Positions 26,559 to 36,153 of a stretch of 64,000 bases of DNA are shown here, one piece after another. The DNA comes from Arthrobacter echini. Its GTDB lineage: Bacteria; Actinomycetota; Actinomycetes; Actinomycetales; Micrococcaceae. Position 1 is the stretch's first letter. Each line of letters opens with the position of its first letter. A model generated the notes under the pieces. It saw nothing but the letters and a program-made list of their open reading frames with translations. It ran no database searches and was not told the DNA's origin. The position numbers were made by a program, and so were the translations under genes. The DNA lies in the NCBI RefSeq assembly GCF_008107445.1, contig NZ_VSLD01000001.1, forward strand, positions 899,666 to 963,665, read 5' to 3'.

Positions 26559-27287
26559 GTGCTGCTTCTGAGATCTCCCGCCGTCCGGGTCGGCCTGTCC
26601 GTCGCCCTCGCCACGGGACTGTACGGATTGTCCTTCGGGGCACTGTCGGTGGCCGCCGGCCTGGACGTCCTCCAGACCATGGCGCTCAGCCTGCTGCTGT
26701 TCAGCGGCGGATCCCAGTTCGCGTTCATCGGTGTCGTCGCTGGAGGGGGCAGTGGTATCTCAGCCATGTCCGCGGCAGCCCTGCTGGGGATCCGCAATGG
26801 CGTCTACGGCATGCAGCTCAATGTCCTGTTGCGTCCCTCGCGCCGGCGGAAGCTGGTCATGGCGCACCTGACCACCGACGAGTCGGCGGCGACCGCCTCA
26901 GGTCAGCGGGACCCGGACGAGCAGCGCCGCGGCTTCTGGGCCGCCGGCATCGGCGTCTTCGTCCTCTGGAACCTGTTCACCCTCGTCGGCGCGGTGGTGG
27001 GCAATGCGATGGGTGATCCTGCCCGCTGGGGGCTCGACGGAGCCGCCGTCGCCGCCTTCCTCGGCCTTCTCTGGCCACGGATCCAGGCAAGGGAACCGGC
27101 CGCGATCGCCGTCGTCTGCGCGGTGGTCACCCTGATCGCCGTGCCGTTCGTGCCCTCGGGCGTGCCCATTCTCATCGCCGCCGTGGTAGCCGCGGTGCTC
27201 GGCCTGTCGGGGTTCGGCCCGCCGACCGAGGGTCTGGAGCCCGACGTCGAACCGTATCCTCCGGGTGCCCCGAGGGGTGGGTCATGA
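26559..27287 (+). CDS. azlC: AzlC-family branched-chain amino acid exporter, large subunit
   Basis: A 242 aa protein with about seven membrane segments; together with AzlD it forms a branched-chain amino acid efflux pump. The family motif GLSFGALSVAAGL and the conserved LLFSGGSQFAFIGV are present. The start is GTG, positioned 6 nt after a TAGCCT -10 element, so leaderless expression is likely. Its stop overlaps the azlD ATG (ATGA). Confidence 0.92.
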   Translation: MLLLRSPAVRVGLSVALATGLYGLSFGALSVAAGLDVLQTMALSLLLFSGGSQFAFIGVVAGGGSGISAMSAAALLGIRNGVYGMQLNVLLRPSRRRKLVMAHLTTDESAATASGQRDPDEQRRGFWAAGIGVFVLWNLFTLVGAVVGNAMGDPARWGLDGAAVAAFLGLLWPRIQAREPAAIAVVCAVVTLIAVPFVPSGVPILIAAVVAAVLGLSGFGPPTEGLEPDVEPYPPGAPRGGS

Positions 27288-27595
27288 GTCTCTGGGGATG
27301 GATCCTGATCGCGTGTGCGGTATCGATCGCCACGAAGTTCCTCGGCTTCCTGGTTCCGGCGAGGCTCCTCGACAATCCGAGGATGCTGCGCGTCGCCGGG
27401 TCCCTGACGATCGGGCTGCTGGCGGCGCTGACCGTGACGAATGCCTTCGCGTCGGGGCAGTCGCTCGTCGTGGACGCCCGGGTTGCTGCGCTCGTCGCGG
27501 CCGCCGTCGCACTGTGGCTGAGGGCGCCGTTCCTCGTGGTGGTGCTGGTGGGAGCGCTCGCGGCCGGGCTGGCACGGCTGCTCGGGGCGGCGTAG
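27284..27595 (+). CDS. azlD: AzlD-family branched-chain amino acid exporter, small subunit
   Basis: A 103 aa hydrophobic protein with three to four membrane segments, the partner of AzlC. The KFLGFLVPARLLDNPRM stretch and the terminal Ala/Leu-rich helix fit the family. ATG overlaps the azlC stop by 4 nt, so the pair is translated in equal amounts. Confidence 0.9.
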   Translation: MSLWGWILIACAVSIATKFLGFLVPARLLDNPRMLRVAGSLTIGLLAALTVTNAFASGQSLVVDARVAALVAAAVALWLRAPFLVVVLVGALAAGLARLLGAA

Positions 27596-27732
27596 GACCC
27601 TTCGGCTTCCGCGGTCGCTCCCACTGTCGGTGCTCCTTCGGTGGGACTGAGCGCTCGTTCCCCGTGTCCGACCCGGTTCAGTGGGATAGGACGCCGCGGC
27701 AGCGGTGCACCTCGCGCCTGGGGTACGCCGTG

Positions 27733-28071
27733 CTAGGCGGCGGAGCGTGGGGCTGCCATGATGAGCGCGACCCCGACGAGGCAGACCACCGAGCCGATGA
27801 CATCCCAGCGGTCAGGTCGGAAGCCGTCCACGAGCACTCCCCATGCCAGCGAACCCGCCACGAAGACGCCACCGTACGCAGCGAGAATCCGCCCGAAGTG
27901 CGGATCAGGTTGCAGGGTCGCGACGAAGCCGTAGGCGCCGAGCATCATGATGCCGAGCCCGGCCCACCACCACGGTCTACCCTCCCGGACGGCCTGCCAG
28001 ATCAGCCACGCCCCACCGATCTCGGCGCCTGCGGCCAGGACGAACAGGACCGTGATGCGCAGCACCGTCAC
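27733..28071 (-). CDS. YnfA/UPF0060 family membrane protein
   Basis: A 112 aa protein with four membrane segments. UPF0060 markers: [47 protein letters not shown] and the C-terminal DxxG motif. The family resembles small drug/metabolite transporters; physiological substrate unknown. Start is GTG at 28,071, without a clear ribosome-binding site. It precedes ackA-pta territory but is separated from the ackA stop by only 64 nt and reads in the same direction. Confidence 0.9.
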   Translation of the reverse strand: MTVLRITVLFVLAAGAEIGGAWLIWQAVREGRPWWWAGLGIMMLGAYGFVATLQPDPHFGRILAAYGGVFVAGSLAWGVLVDGFRPDRWDVIGSVVCLVGVALIMAAPRSAA

Positions 28072-28135
28072 GATGCTCGCGCCCCCGGTGCGGTCCGGGC
28101 AGGGGCCCGTCGGACATCAGCGCGGGACCGGGTGA

Positions 28136-29251
28136 TCACGGACCGTTCACGACGGCGGCCGTCGCCTCCGCGATCGCGGCCTCCTCGTCGGTGGGCACCA
28201 CCAGGACGGGGAAGGCCGAGGCCGTCGAGCTGATCACCCTGGCATCCCGGGAGCGTTCGGCGTTGCGCTTCTCGTCCAGTTCGAGGCCGAGCGCGCCGAG
28301 CCTGGCGACGACCGCGCTGCGGAAGGCGCCTGCGTTCTCGCCGATGCCGGCGGTGAAGACCAGCGCCTGCGCTCCCTCCACGGCCACGTGGTATCCGCCG
28401 ACGTACTTCGCGAGCCGGTAGGAGGCCACGTCGATCGCTGTCCTCGCGGTGGCGTCCCCGGATTCAGCGGCCTCGGTGACGGAACGCATGTCGTTGGTTC
28501 CCGTGAGGCCCTTCAGCCCGCTGTTGCGGTTGAGCAACTCGTTCAGCTCCTGCTCCGAGTACCCCTCGCGGAGCAGGAACAGCAGGATGGACGGGTCCAC
28601 GTCCCCGGAGCGGGACCCCATCACGAGTCCCTCGAGTGGGGTGAAGCCCATGGAGGTGTCGACGCTCATCCCGTCGCGCACCGCGGTCACCGAGGCCCCG
28701 TTCCCGAGGTGGGCGATGACGCCGGTGAACGCCTCGACGCCGAGCAGTCCGGCAGCACCCCGCGCCACGTAGGCGTGGGACGTGCCGTGGAAGCCGTACC
28801 GACGGATGCCGTGCCTGCGGTACAGCTCGTCGGGCAGCGCGTACCGCCATGCGTACTCGGGCAGGGTCCGGTGGAACGCCGTGTCGAAGACGGCGACCTG
28901 CGGCAGGTCCGGCCATTTCCTCGTGATCGCCCGGATGCCGGTGACGGCCGCCGGGTTGTGCAGCGGCGCCAGCGGATTGAGCCGCTCGATGGCGCGGGTG
29001 ATCTCGTTGTCGATCAGCACCGGTTCGCTGAACCGCTCACCGCCGTGCACCACGCGGTGTCCGACGGCGTCGATGGCGCGGTCACCGAGCGCCTCGGCGA
29101 CCTCGCGGTCCACGCGGTCGAGGGCGGCAGCATGATCGGGCACCTCGGCCTCACCGATGCGCTCCACCAGGCCCTCGGCGAGGATGTCCTCGCCGTCCCG
29201 CACCTGGTACTTGAGCGAGGACGAGCCGGAGTTGATGACGAGGATGATCAT
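28136..29251 (-). CDS. ackA: Acetate kinase
   Basis: Interconverts acetate plus ATP and acetyl phosphate. A 371 aa ASKHA-fold enzyme with the two family signatures, VINSGSSSLKY at the N-terminus and the MGFTPLEGLVMGSRSGDVDP block, plus HLGNGASV and the C-terminal FTAGIGENA. Downstream of pta by 28 nt on the same strand, giving the usual Pta-AckA pathway for acetate overflow and reuse. ATG at 29,251 with AGGAC upstream. Confidence 0.97.
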   Translation of the reverse strand: MIILVINSGSSSLKYQVRDGEDILAEGLVERIGEAEVPDHAAALDRVDREVAEALGDRAIDAVGHRVVHGGERFSEPVLIDNEITRAIERLNPLAPLHNPAAVTGIRAITRKWPDLPQVAVFDTAFHRTLPEYAWRYALPDELYRRHGIRRYGFHGTSHAYVARGAAGLLGVEAFTGVIAHLGNGASVTAVRDGMSVDTSMGFTPLEGLVMGSRSGDVDPSILLFLLREGYSEQELNELLNRNSGLKGLTGTNDMRSVTEAAESGDATARTAIDVASYRLAKYVGGYHVAVEGAQALVFTAGIGENAGAFRSAVVARLGALGLELDEKRNAERSRDARVISSTASAFPVLVVPTDEEAAIAEATAAVVNGP

Positions 29252-29279
29252 GGGGTCCTGTCCTGGAGGGCGGTGAAGG

Positions 29280-31361
29280 CTAGGAAGAGGCGGACTGCTG
29301 GGCCTGGACGGCGGTGATGGCCACCGTGTTGACGATGTCCTCGACCGTACAGCCGCGCGAGAGATCGTTGACCGGTTTGCGGAGGCCCTGCAGAACGGGC
29401 CCCACGGCCACGGCGCCGGCCGACTGCTGCACGGCCTTGTACGTGTTGTTGCCGGTGTTCAGGTCAGGGAAGATGAACACCGTCGCCTGCCCGGCGACCT
29501 CGGATCCGGGCAGCTTGGAGGCCGCCACCGAGGCGTCGACGGCGGCGTCGTACTGGATGGGTCCCTCGACGGCGAGATCGGGCCGCAGCTGCCGCACGAG
29601 CTCGGTGGCCCGCCGCACCTCGTCGACCGCCCCACCCGCACCGGAGGCGCCCGTGGAGTAGGAGAGCATGGCTACGCGGGGTTCGACGCCGAACTGCTGC
29701 GCTGTCTCCGCCGAGGCCACGGCGATGTCCGCCAGCTGTTCATCGTTCGGGTCGGGATTCACGGCGCAGTCACCGTAGACGAGTACGCGGTCCTGCAGCA
29801 GCATGAGGAACACCGAGGAGACGATCTTCACGCCCTCCTTCGTCTTCACGAATTCGAGGGCCGGGCGGATGGTGTTCGCCGTCGTATGGGCAGCACCGGA
29901 CACCATGCCGTCCACCCTGCCGAGCTGCACCATCATGGTGCCGAAGTATGCCCCCTCGAGCATGCGTTCCCTCGCCTGCTCGAACGAGACGTTCTTGTGG
30001 GCCCGGAGGCGCGCGTACTCCTCGGCGAACTCGTCGCGGAGCTCGGACGTCGCGGGGTCCAGAAGGGTGATGCCGGTGAGATCGATGCCCTGGGTCGCGG
30101 CCAGCTCGCGCACCCGCGCCTCGGGGCCGAGGACGGTCAGATCGCAGACGTCACGGCGGTGCAGGATCTCCGCGGCCTTCAGGATCCTGATGTCCTCGCC
30201 TTCGGGGAGCACGATCCTGCGGCGTTCGGCCCGGGCGCGCTGGATCAACTCGTGCAGGAAGCGCAGCGGCGTCACGGTGGCCGGTCGCGGCAGCTCGAGA
30301 CGCTCGAGCAACTCGTTCTCGTCGACGTGGCGGGACCAGGCGCCGAGTGCGGCCGCCGCCTTGCGGCGCAGTCCGCTCGCGATCTCGCCGCGCACCTCGC
30401 TCACCTGGCGCGCCACGGTGTAGGTGTCGTCGTCGAGCGCGAAGACGGGGAACGGCGCCTGCGCCAGGAGTGCGAGGATGTTCGGATCGGGCGCGAGACC
30501 GCCGGTCAGGACCAGCGCCGAGGGCACGGGGAACTCGGGCGAGAACGATGATGCGAGGGTGGCCACGAGGACGTCCGCGCGATCGCCGGGCACGATCACG
30601 AGGGCACCGTCGGTGAGCAGGTGCAGGAAGTTGCCCACGTTCATCGCCGCGACCCGCACGCCGGCGACGTCGCGTTCGAGATTCGGATCACCGGCGATCT
30701 GCCGTGCCCCGAGTTCGGCGGCGACCTCCGAGACAGTGGGCTGGGAGATCTCCGTCAGTTCCGGGATCACGTAGACGGGCCTGCCCGAGCGTCCGGGGCG
30801 GATCTGCTCGCTGATGGAGGCGACGGCGTCGTCGGCCGCCCGGTTGACCATCATCGCGAGGAGGGAGACCTTCGCGGCGTCGAGTTCGCGACGGGCCACG
30901 TCCACGGCATCCGCGGCCTCACCGACCCCCATGTCCTTGGCGCTGACGACCGCCAGCACCATGGCCCCGAGATTGTTGGCAAGACGCGCGTTGAGGTCGA
31001 ACTCGACGGCCGAGTCGTTTCCGGAGAGATCCGTGCCCTCGACGATCACGACGTCGCACTCGGCCGCGATCTCGCCGTAGATCGCGACGCAGCGTGCGTC
31101 GATCTCGGCCCGGTCCCCCCTCACGAGCAGGGCACGGGCCTCCGCACGGGTCAGGCCGCCCCGGGCCCGGCTCGCGGGCAGGTCGAAGGAGCGCTGCATG
31201 AGGCGCACCATCGGGTCCGCCGTCGGGTCGTCCCCCTCGACGATGGGCCGGAAGAAGCCCACACGGTCCGCATGCCGGTGCAGCATGTCGGCCAGCCCGA
31301 GCGAGATCAGGGACTTGCCGGAGCCGCTCGTCATGGCGCTCACATAGATTCCGCGGGTCAT
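29280..31361 (-). CDS. pta: Phosphate acetyltransferase (long type)
   Basis: Converts acetyl-CoA and phosphate to acetyl phosphate. At 693 aa it is the long form: an N-terminal BioD-like P-loop domain (SAMTSGSGKSL, about 8-18), a DRTGG domain in the middle, and the C-terminal PTA/PTB catalytic domain beginning near residue 370 (IVLPEGEDIRIL). The ATG at 31,361 is the family start; the frame stays open upstream only opposite the desaturase gene. Forms an operon with ackA. Confidence 0.96.
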   Translation of the reverse strand: MTRGIYVSAMTSGSGKSLISLGLADMLHRHADRVGFFRPIVEGDDPTADPMVRLMQRSFDLPASRARGGLTRAEARALLVRGDRAEIDARCVAIYGEIAAECDVVIVEGTDLSGNDSAVEFDLNARLANNLGAMVLAVVSAKDMGVGEAADAVDVARRELDAAKVSLLAMMVNRAADDAVASISEQIRPGRSGRPVYVIPELTEISQPTVSEVAAELGARQIAGDPNLERDVAGVRVAAMNVGNFLHLLTDGALVIVPGDRADVLVATLASSFSPEFPVPSALVLTGGLAPDPNILALLAQAPFPVFALDDDTYTVARQVSEVRGEIASGLRRKAAAALGAWSRHVDENELLERLELPRPATVTPLRFLHELIQRARAERRRIVLPEGEDIRILKAAEILHRRDVCDLTVLGPEARVRELAATQGIDLTGITLLDPATSELRDEFAEEYARLRAHKNVSFEQARERMLEGAYFGTMMVQLGRVDGMVSGAAHTTANTIRPALEFVKTKEGVKIVSSVFLMLLQDRVLVYGDCAVNPDPNDEQLADIAVASAETAQQFGVEPRVAMLSYSTGASGAGGAVDEVRRATELVRQLRPDLAVEGPIQYDAAVDASVAASKLPGSEVAGQATVFIFPDLNTGNNTYKAVQQSAGAVAVGPVLQGLRKPVNDLSRGCTVEDIVNTVAITAVQAQQSASS

Positions 31362-31576
31362 GAGCCCAGTGTCGCAGGGTCTTCCGACACCCGCTATTTC
31401 GGTTCCGTCGCGCACGGTCCTCCCGCGTGTCGAGACGGCAGGAACGACCGCCGATCCCTCGATGAGCGGCAACGTCTGCCATCTCGGCGCAAGCGTGAGT
31501 GGAAGACGGGGAGTGAGCGCACGCAGAAGCGCCGCCGCCACGGGAGAACCCGGGACGACGGCGCCCCCGGGACGCT

Positions 31577-32722
31577 CTAGGCCCCGGCGGCCTTCGGTGT
31601 GCGATTGGGCAGGGCGAGCTTGAAGATCTTCGCCCAGGTGGAACCGACCTGCTTGGGCAGGGGGCCCGTGGTGTACGGCAGGCGGTAGCGCGTGCAGATC
31701 TCGCGGACCTTCACCGCTACCTCGGCGTACCGGTTGGACGGCAGGTCCGGGAAGCAGTGGTGCTCGATCTGGTGCGAGAGATTGCCTGTCATGAGGTGCA
31801 TGAACTTCGAGCCGGAGATGTTCGCCGAGCCGATCATCTGCCGGACGTACCAGTCGCCGCGGGTCTCGCCGTCCACCTCCTCCTCCGTGAAGGTGTCCGT
31901 CCCGTCGGGGAAGTGGCCGCAGAAGATCACGGCGTGGGCCCAGAAGTTGCGGATGGCGTTGGCGGCGAGGGTGCCGTAGAGGGCCTGCTTGCCGGAGCCG
32001 GTGAGCATGGCGACGGCAGGTGTGGCCGCGTAGTCCTTGGAGAACTGCTTGACGACCTTGACGCCCACGGCCTTGAGGTCGCGGTTCATGGCCTCCTTGG
32101 ACTTCAGGCCCTCCTTGTACTCCGGCAGCTCGAGGTCGTAGAGGGCGATGCCCCACTCGAAGACCGGCGCCAGGATGGCGTTGTACAGCGGGTTGCCGAG
32201 GTTGAAGGGCCGCCAGGGCTGATCGGCGTCCATGCGGAGCAGGTTGTAGCCGATGTCCTTGTCCTTGCCGATGACGTTGGTCCACCGGTGGTGCAGGTCG
32301 TTGTGCGTGTGCTGCCAGGACCGCGCGGGCGTGACGAAGTCCCACTCCCAGGTGGTGGAGTGGATGTCGGGATCGCGCATCCAGTCCCACTGCCCGTGGA
32401 GGACGTTGTGGCCGATCTCCATGTTCTCGAGGATCTTGGCGAAACTCAGCATGGCCGTGCCGGCGAACCAGGCGGGCCGGTACTTGCTGAACAGCAGGGT
32501 GCCTCGGCCGGCGAACTCCAGCGACCGCTGGATCCTGATGATCCTACGGATGTAGGCGGCGTCGGAGGCCCCCCGCTTGGCGAGGATCTCGTCGCGTACG
32601 GCGTCGAGCTCACGGCCCAGTTCGGCGATCTGCTCGTCGGAGAGGTGCTTCGCGGCGTCGGGGCGGACCAGGGGATGGCCGGAGGCCGCGAGGGCGCCCG
32701 GGCGGGTCAGGGTAGTGGTCAA
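31577..32722 (-). CDS. Membrane fatty acid desaturase (DesA3-like)
   Basis: Introduces a cis double bond in fatty acyl chains, using electrons from the adjacent reductase. A 381 aa membrane protein with the three histidine boxes of acyl desaturases: HNVLH (about residue 103), HNDLHH (about 141) and HQIEHH (about 318). The order, reductase gene then desaturase on the same strand with 18 nt between, is like the mycobacterial DesA3/Rv3230c electron-transfer pair. Delta-9 specificity is plausible but not shown. Confidence 0.92.
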   Translation of the reverse strand: MTTTLTRPGALAASGHPLVRPDAAKHLSDEQIAELGRELDAVRDEILAKRGASDAAYIRRIIRIQRSLEFAGRGTLLFSKYRPAWFAGTAMLSFAKILENMEIGHNVLHGQWDWMRDPDIHSTTWEWDFVTPARSWQHTHNDLHHRWTNVIGKDKDIGYNLLRMDADQPWRPFNLGNPLYNAILAPVFEWGIALYDLELPEYKEGLKSKEAMNRDLKAVGVKVVKQFSKDYAATPAVAMLTGSGKQALYGTLAANAIRNFWAHAVIFCGHFPDGTDTFTEEEVDGETRGDWYVRQMIGSANISGSKFMHLMTGNLSHQIEHHCFPDLPSNRYAEVAVKVREICTRYRLPYTTGPLPKQVGSTWAKIFKLALPNRTPKAAGA

Positions 32723-32740
32723 GGGATTTCCTCCGTGGGG

Positions 32741-33853
32741 TTACAGGTCGAGGTTCACGGGCCCGGCGGCTGCCGAGACGCAGGTCTGGATGAGGTGACC
32801 GGGGGCGTTGTGCAGCTCCCCGGTGCGGAGATCACGCACCTGCCCGGCGCGCAGCGGGATCAGGCAGCTGTGGCAGATGCCCATGCGGCACCCGCTGGGC
32901 ATCAGGACCCCGGCGTCCTCGCCGATGTCGAGCAGGGGGGTGTCGCCGTCGGCCTGGATCTCGCGGTCCGACTGCTCGAACGTGACCAGGCCGCCGTCGT
33001 GCCCGGCGCCCGCGGTGAGATCGGTGCTGAAGCGCTCGATCGTCAGCGTGCCCACGCTCGCCGTTTCCTGCCCCACACCCTCGCGGACCTGGGGGACGGT
33101 GCTGGCTTCAGCGAGGGCGGCCTCACGCTGCCACAGCTCCTCGGCGTCGTTCAGGAAGCCCTCGGGGCCACACGCGTAGGCCGAGCGCGAGCGCCAGTCC
33201 GGGCAGAGATCGGCGATGGTCCTGGTGGTGAACTCGAGCCTGCCCCGGATGCTCGAGAACCAGTGCCGCACGGTCAGATTGGGGAACTGGTCGGCGAGTT
33301 CGTCGAGCTCCTCGCGGAACAGGCTCTTCTCGGGCGTGCTGTTGGAGGTGATGAGCACGACGTCGGCATCCGGCCTGCGCGGTATCAGCGTGCGGATCAT
33401 CGACATGACCGGCGTGATGCCGCTGCCCGCCGTGAGCATCAGCAGGGGACGCGGGTGCTCGGGGAGGACGAAGTCGCCCTGCGGCGGGGCGAGGAAGAGG
33501 ACGTCGCCGGGCTTCGTGTCCCGGACGAGCACGTGCGACACCGATCCGGCGTCCGTCACGGTGATCGCGGGATCCTGCCCGGCCGCGTTGCTGAGGGAGT
33601 AGGAGCGCCACTGGCGCACCCCGTCCAGCTCGACGCCGATGCGCGCCCACTGGCCCGCCTGGTGGGCATGCCAGCCGTGGCCCGGGCGGAAGTAGATGGT
33701 GGCCGACTGCTCGGTCTCGTGCTCCACGCGGGTCACGACGCCGCGGAGCTGGCGGGCCGAGTACACGGGGTTGAAGAGGGAGAGGAAGTCCTCAGGCGCA
33801 AGCGGGGTGGTGAGCGCGGAGGCGGCCCGCGCCAATGCCTTGAACCGGATCAT
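32741..33853 (-). CDS. Ferredoxin reductase with C-terminal 2Fe-2S domain (desaturase partner)
   Basis: Carries electrons from NAD(P)H through FAD to a plant-type 2Fe-2S cluster and on to the desaturase. FAD-binding RSYSLSNAAG, NAD-binding LTAGSGITPVMSMI and CGPEGF, then the iron-sulphur loop CRMGICHSC (about 318-326) with the fourth Cys near the C-terminus. I start it at the ATG at 33,853 (370 aa): TAAAGT lies 7 nt upstream, a leaderless arrangement, and the N-terminus fits the family. An in-frame ATG at 33,901 would add 16 residues. Confidence 0.92.
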   Translation of the reverse strand: MIRFKALARAASALTTPLAPEDFLSLFNPVYSARQLRGVVTRVEHETEQSATIYFRPGHGWHAHQAGQWARIGVELDGVRQWRSYSLSNAAGQDPAITVTDAGSVSHVLVRDTKPGDVLFLAPPQGDFVLPEHPRPLLMLTAGSGITPVMSMIRTLIPRRPDADVVLITSNSTPEKSLFREELDELADQFPNLTVRHWFSSIRGRLEFTTRTIADLCPDWRSRSAYACGPEGFLNDAEELWQREAALAEASTVPQVREGVGQETASVGTLTIERFSTDLTAGAGHDGGLVTFEQSDREIQADGDTPLLDIGEDAGVLMPSGCRMGICHSCLIPLRAGQVRDLRTGELHNAPGHLIQTCVSAAAGPVNLDL

Positions 33854-33860
33854 TTCATCA

Positions 33861-33866
33861 ACTTTA
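33861..33866 (-). promoter_or_regulatory. -10 hexamer of reductase-desaturase operon
   Basis: Minus strand TAAAGT with 7 nt to the ATG at 33,853. It lies in the 98-nt gap shared with the divergent regulator. Confidence 0.5.
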
Positions 33867-33951
33867 TAGTCTCTCCCGCTAAGAATCTCCTCTCCCGGCA
33901 TACAGTTGTGGGTGCAGAATCATCGCGTTGCAATAGATCAGGAGTGATCAG

Positions 33952-35160
33952 ATGTCCAGGAGTGAGCTTCCGCCGACGCCTCCGGAGCCTCCGTGGCTCG
34001 CCCTGCCGCCCGACGTCGGCAACCGTCTGCGGTCCCTGACCCCGGAGCTGGTGGAGGCGATCATCAAGGCCGTGCCCCAGCTGGTCCCGGCCTATGCCCG
34101 CCCGATGGAGGGCAGCTTCGGTCATGTGCTGCGCAAGGGTGTCACAGCTGCGCTGGATCGGTTCCTCGACCTGCCGGGAACGAAGCTGCCCGCTCTGTCC
34201 GACGAGAGCCGTCAGTTGGTGGCGGGCCTGGGACGCGGGGAGTTCCGTCAGGGCCGCAGTATGGACTCGCTGCTCGGTGCGTACCGGATGGGCGCGCGCG
34301 TCACCTTCAGGGAGATGTCGCGGCGCTCCATGGAGCAGGGCCTCGGCTCGTCCGTGGTCGTGGATCTGGGCGAATCCATCATGGCGTACATCGATGAGCT
34401 CTCCGCCGTGAGCGCCGAGGCCTACGCCTTCGAGCAGTCGGAGCGGGCCGGCGCCGTCGACCGCCGCCGCGCGGAACTCCTCGAGCTCCTCCTGCTGGGG
34501 CAGGCGGACCCGACGGCACTGCGGCAGGCGGCGTCGCTCGCGGACTGGTCCGTGCCGGCCGAGGTGGCCGTGGTGACGCTCCCGCTGGAGCGGGCCGGCG
34601 GACTCCGCCAGCAGCTTGGTCCGGGCGCCATCGTGATCGAGCGGGAGACCGACGCCGTTGCCCTCGTCCCCGAGCGCGGTCCGGTCTCCCGCGCGGAGCT
34701 GGAGCGCGTGCTCGCCGGGCGGAGGGCCGCCGTCGGTCCTGCCGGCGGACTGGGTCAGGTGGCTCAGTCGCTGCGCCTGGCGGTCCTCGCCGCCTCCATG
34801 CTGCCGCCGCGTGACGGCGACGCCGAGCCCCCCGTCTGGGCGGGCGAGCACCTGATCGAGGTGGTCCTGGCGGCCGAGCCGTCGGCGGTGGGAGAGCTGG
34901 CACGACGACGGCTCGCGCCCCTCGCGGCCCTGCCGGACAATCAACGTGACCGGCTCGAGGAGACACTCCTCACGTGGCTGCGGAACTGGGGACAGCGGGC
35001 GCCGATCGCCGAGGAACTCGGCATCCACGCGCAGACCGTTGGCTACCGCGTGCTGCAGCTGCGCGAACTGTTCGGGGACGAGCTGAAGGACCCAAAGGCG
35101 CGCTTCGAGCTGGAGATAGCGCTGCGCAGCCGGCGGAAGGTCCCGGCCCGCTCGGCGTAG
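33952..35160 (+). CDS. PucR/CdaR-type regulator divergent from desaturase operon
   Basis: A 402 aa soluble regulator. The N-terminal half is helical (RsbR-N/ligand-binding-like, about 20-165), the middle is a degenerate GGDEF-like region, and the last 60 residues are the PucR C-terminal HTH (LLTWLRNWGQRAPIAEELGIHAQTVGYRVLQLRELFG). In the family this HTH has the pattern HxxTVxYRL. Divergent placement indicates control of the desaturase operon. ATG at 33,952 with AGGAG upstream. Confidence 0.85.
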   Translation: MSRSELPPTPPEPPWLALPPDVGNRLRSLTPELVEAIIKAVPQLVPAYARPMEGSFGHVLRKGVTAALDRFLDLPGTKLPALSDESRQLVAGLGRGEFRQGRSMDSLLGAYRMGARVTFREMSRRSMEQGLGSSVVVDLGESIMAYIDELSAVSAEAYAFEQSERAGAVDRRRAELLELLLLGQADPTALRQAASLADWSVPAEVAVVTLPLERAGGLRQQLGPGAIVIERETDAVALVPERGPVSRAELERVLAGRRAAVGPAGGLGQVAQSLRLAVLAASMLPPRDGDAEPPVWAGEHLIEVVLAAEPSAVGELARRRLAPLAALPDNQRDRLEETLLTWLRNWGQRAPIAEELGIHAQTVGYRVLQLRELFGDELKDPKARFELEIALRSRRKVPARSA

Positions 35161-35166
35161 CCGTGC

Positions 35167-36072
35167 TCAGTCCCCGGTGTACGTGGCCGAGGTCCACAGG
35201 TGGAACAGGGCGTACGCGCGGTACGGCCGCCAGGCCTCGGAGAGCCGCGCCGCGTCCCGGATGCTCGGACCACCCATGGCGCGCCGCGCCACGAGGTCCC
35301 CGGGGGTGAAGGCGTCGGAGTCCCGGAGCACGCGGACCGCCAGGTAGTCCGCGGACCACGGGCCGATGCCCGGGAGGGCGAGCAGCTGTCTCCGCAGGGC
35401 CGCATGATCGGCGGCGGGGTGGAGCTCCAGGCCGTCGACGACGGCGCGGGCCACGTTCTGCACGGTCGCAGCGCGTGTGCGGGTCACGCCGATGGCCGAC
35501 CGCAGTTCCTCGTGCGGCGCAGCCGCGATGACCTCCGGCGTGGGGAAGATCGTGAGTCCTGACGGCGACGGCGTGCCGTACGCTGCTGCGAGCCTGCCGC
35601 CGAACGTGCCCCCGGCCGCGACGGACACCTGCTGCCCGAGGACCGTCATGACGGCGGCTTCGAACGGTTCCGGATAACCGACGGCGCGCAGGCCCGGACG
35701 CTGCCGGACCAGCGGCCCGAGAAGCGGATCGTCCCCGAAGGCGCGGGCCACGGCGTCCACCTCGGTGTCGAGGTCGAGCCACGACCGGGTGATGCGGACG
35801 AGCTGGTCGAACTCGGCGGCGTCCTCGGCGTCAGCGGTGAGCTCGACGGCGTCGGACCGGATGGTCACGGTGACCCGCCGTGGTCCGCGGGGCCCCGGCA
35901 GCAGGCGCGCGTGTGAGCGGCCCGGCCGGTCGGTGATCTCGCACCCCGGGATGGCGTGGTTCGCGAGGATCGCGGCCATGGGACCGGCGTCGAGCGCCCC
36001 GTTCGGCGCGAGGACCGCGCTGCGGGCCACGGCGGATGAGGCGGCCGTGCCGGATGCCGTTGCCGGGATCAT
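35167..36072 (-). CDS. DNA-3-methyladenine glycosylase II (AlkA-like)
   Basis: Removes alkylated bases from DNA. A 301 aa HhH-GPD glycosylase: an N-terminal AlkA-type beta domain, then helices with the helix-hairpin-helix LPGIGPWSADYLAVRVL and the catalytic Asp downstream in AFTPGDLV. No Ada methyltransferase domain is attached, so it is the free-standing form. ATG at 36,072 with AGGAGG 5 nt upstream decides the start over an ATG six codons earlier. Convergent with the PucR gene, 6 nt apart. Confidence 0.92.
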   Translation of the reverse strand: MIPATASGTAASSAVARSAVLAPNGALDAGPMAAILANHAIPGCEITDRPGRSHARLLPGPRGPRRVTVTIRSDAVELTADAEDAAEFDQLVRITRSWLDLDTEVDAVARAFGDDPLLGPLVRQRPGLRAVGYPEPFEAAVMTVLGQQVSVAAGGTFGGRLAAAYGTPSPSGLTIFPTPEVIAAAPHEELRSAIGVTRTRAATVQNVARAVVDGLELHPAADHAALRRQLLALPGIGPWSADYLAVRVLRDSDAFTPGDLVARRAMGGPSIRDAARLSEAWRPYRAYALFHLWTSATYTGD

Positions 36073-36140
36073 GGGAACCTCCTGGAGCATTCTGGTGCGG
36101 GATCCGGTGCAACATTACGGTGCCGCCCAGGGGCAGGGAG

Positions 36141-36146
36141 TACCAT
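36141..36146 (+). promoter_or_regulatory. -10 hexamer of leaderless SOUL gene promoter
   Basis: TACCAT followed by 7 nt and the ATG at 36,154. Confidence 0.45.
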
Positions 36147-36153
36147 CCGCAGC

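Noticed and set aside
31362..32390. Very long frame extending pta upstream to 32,390
   Set aside because: The extra part overlaps the desaturase coding region and has no domain; Pta proteins start at the P-loop domain after 31,361.
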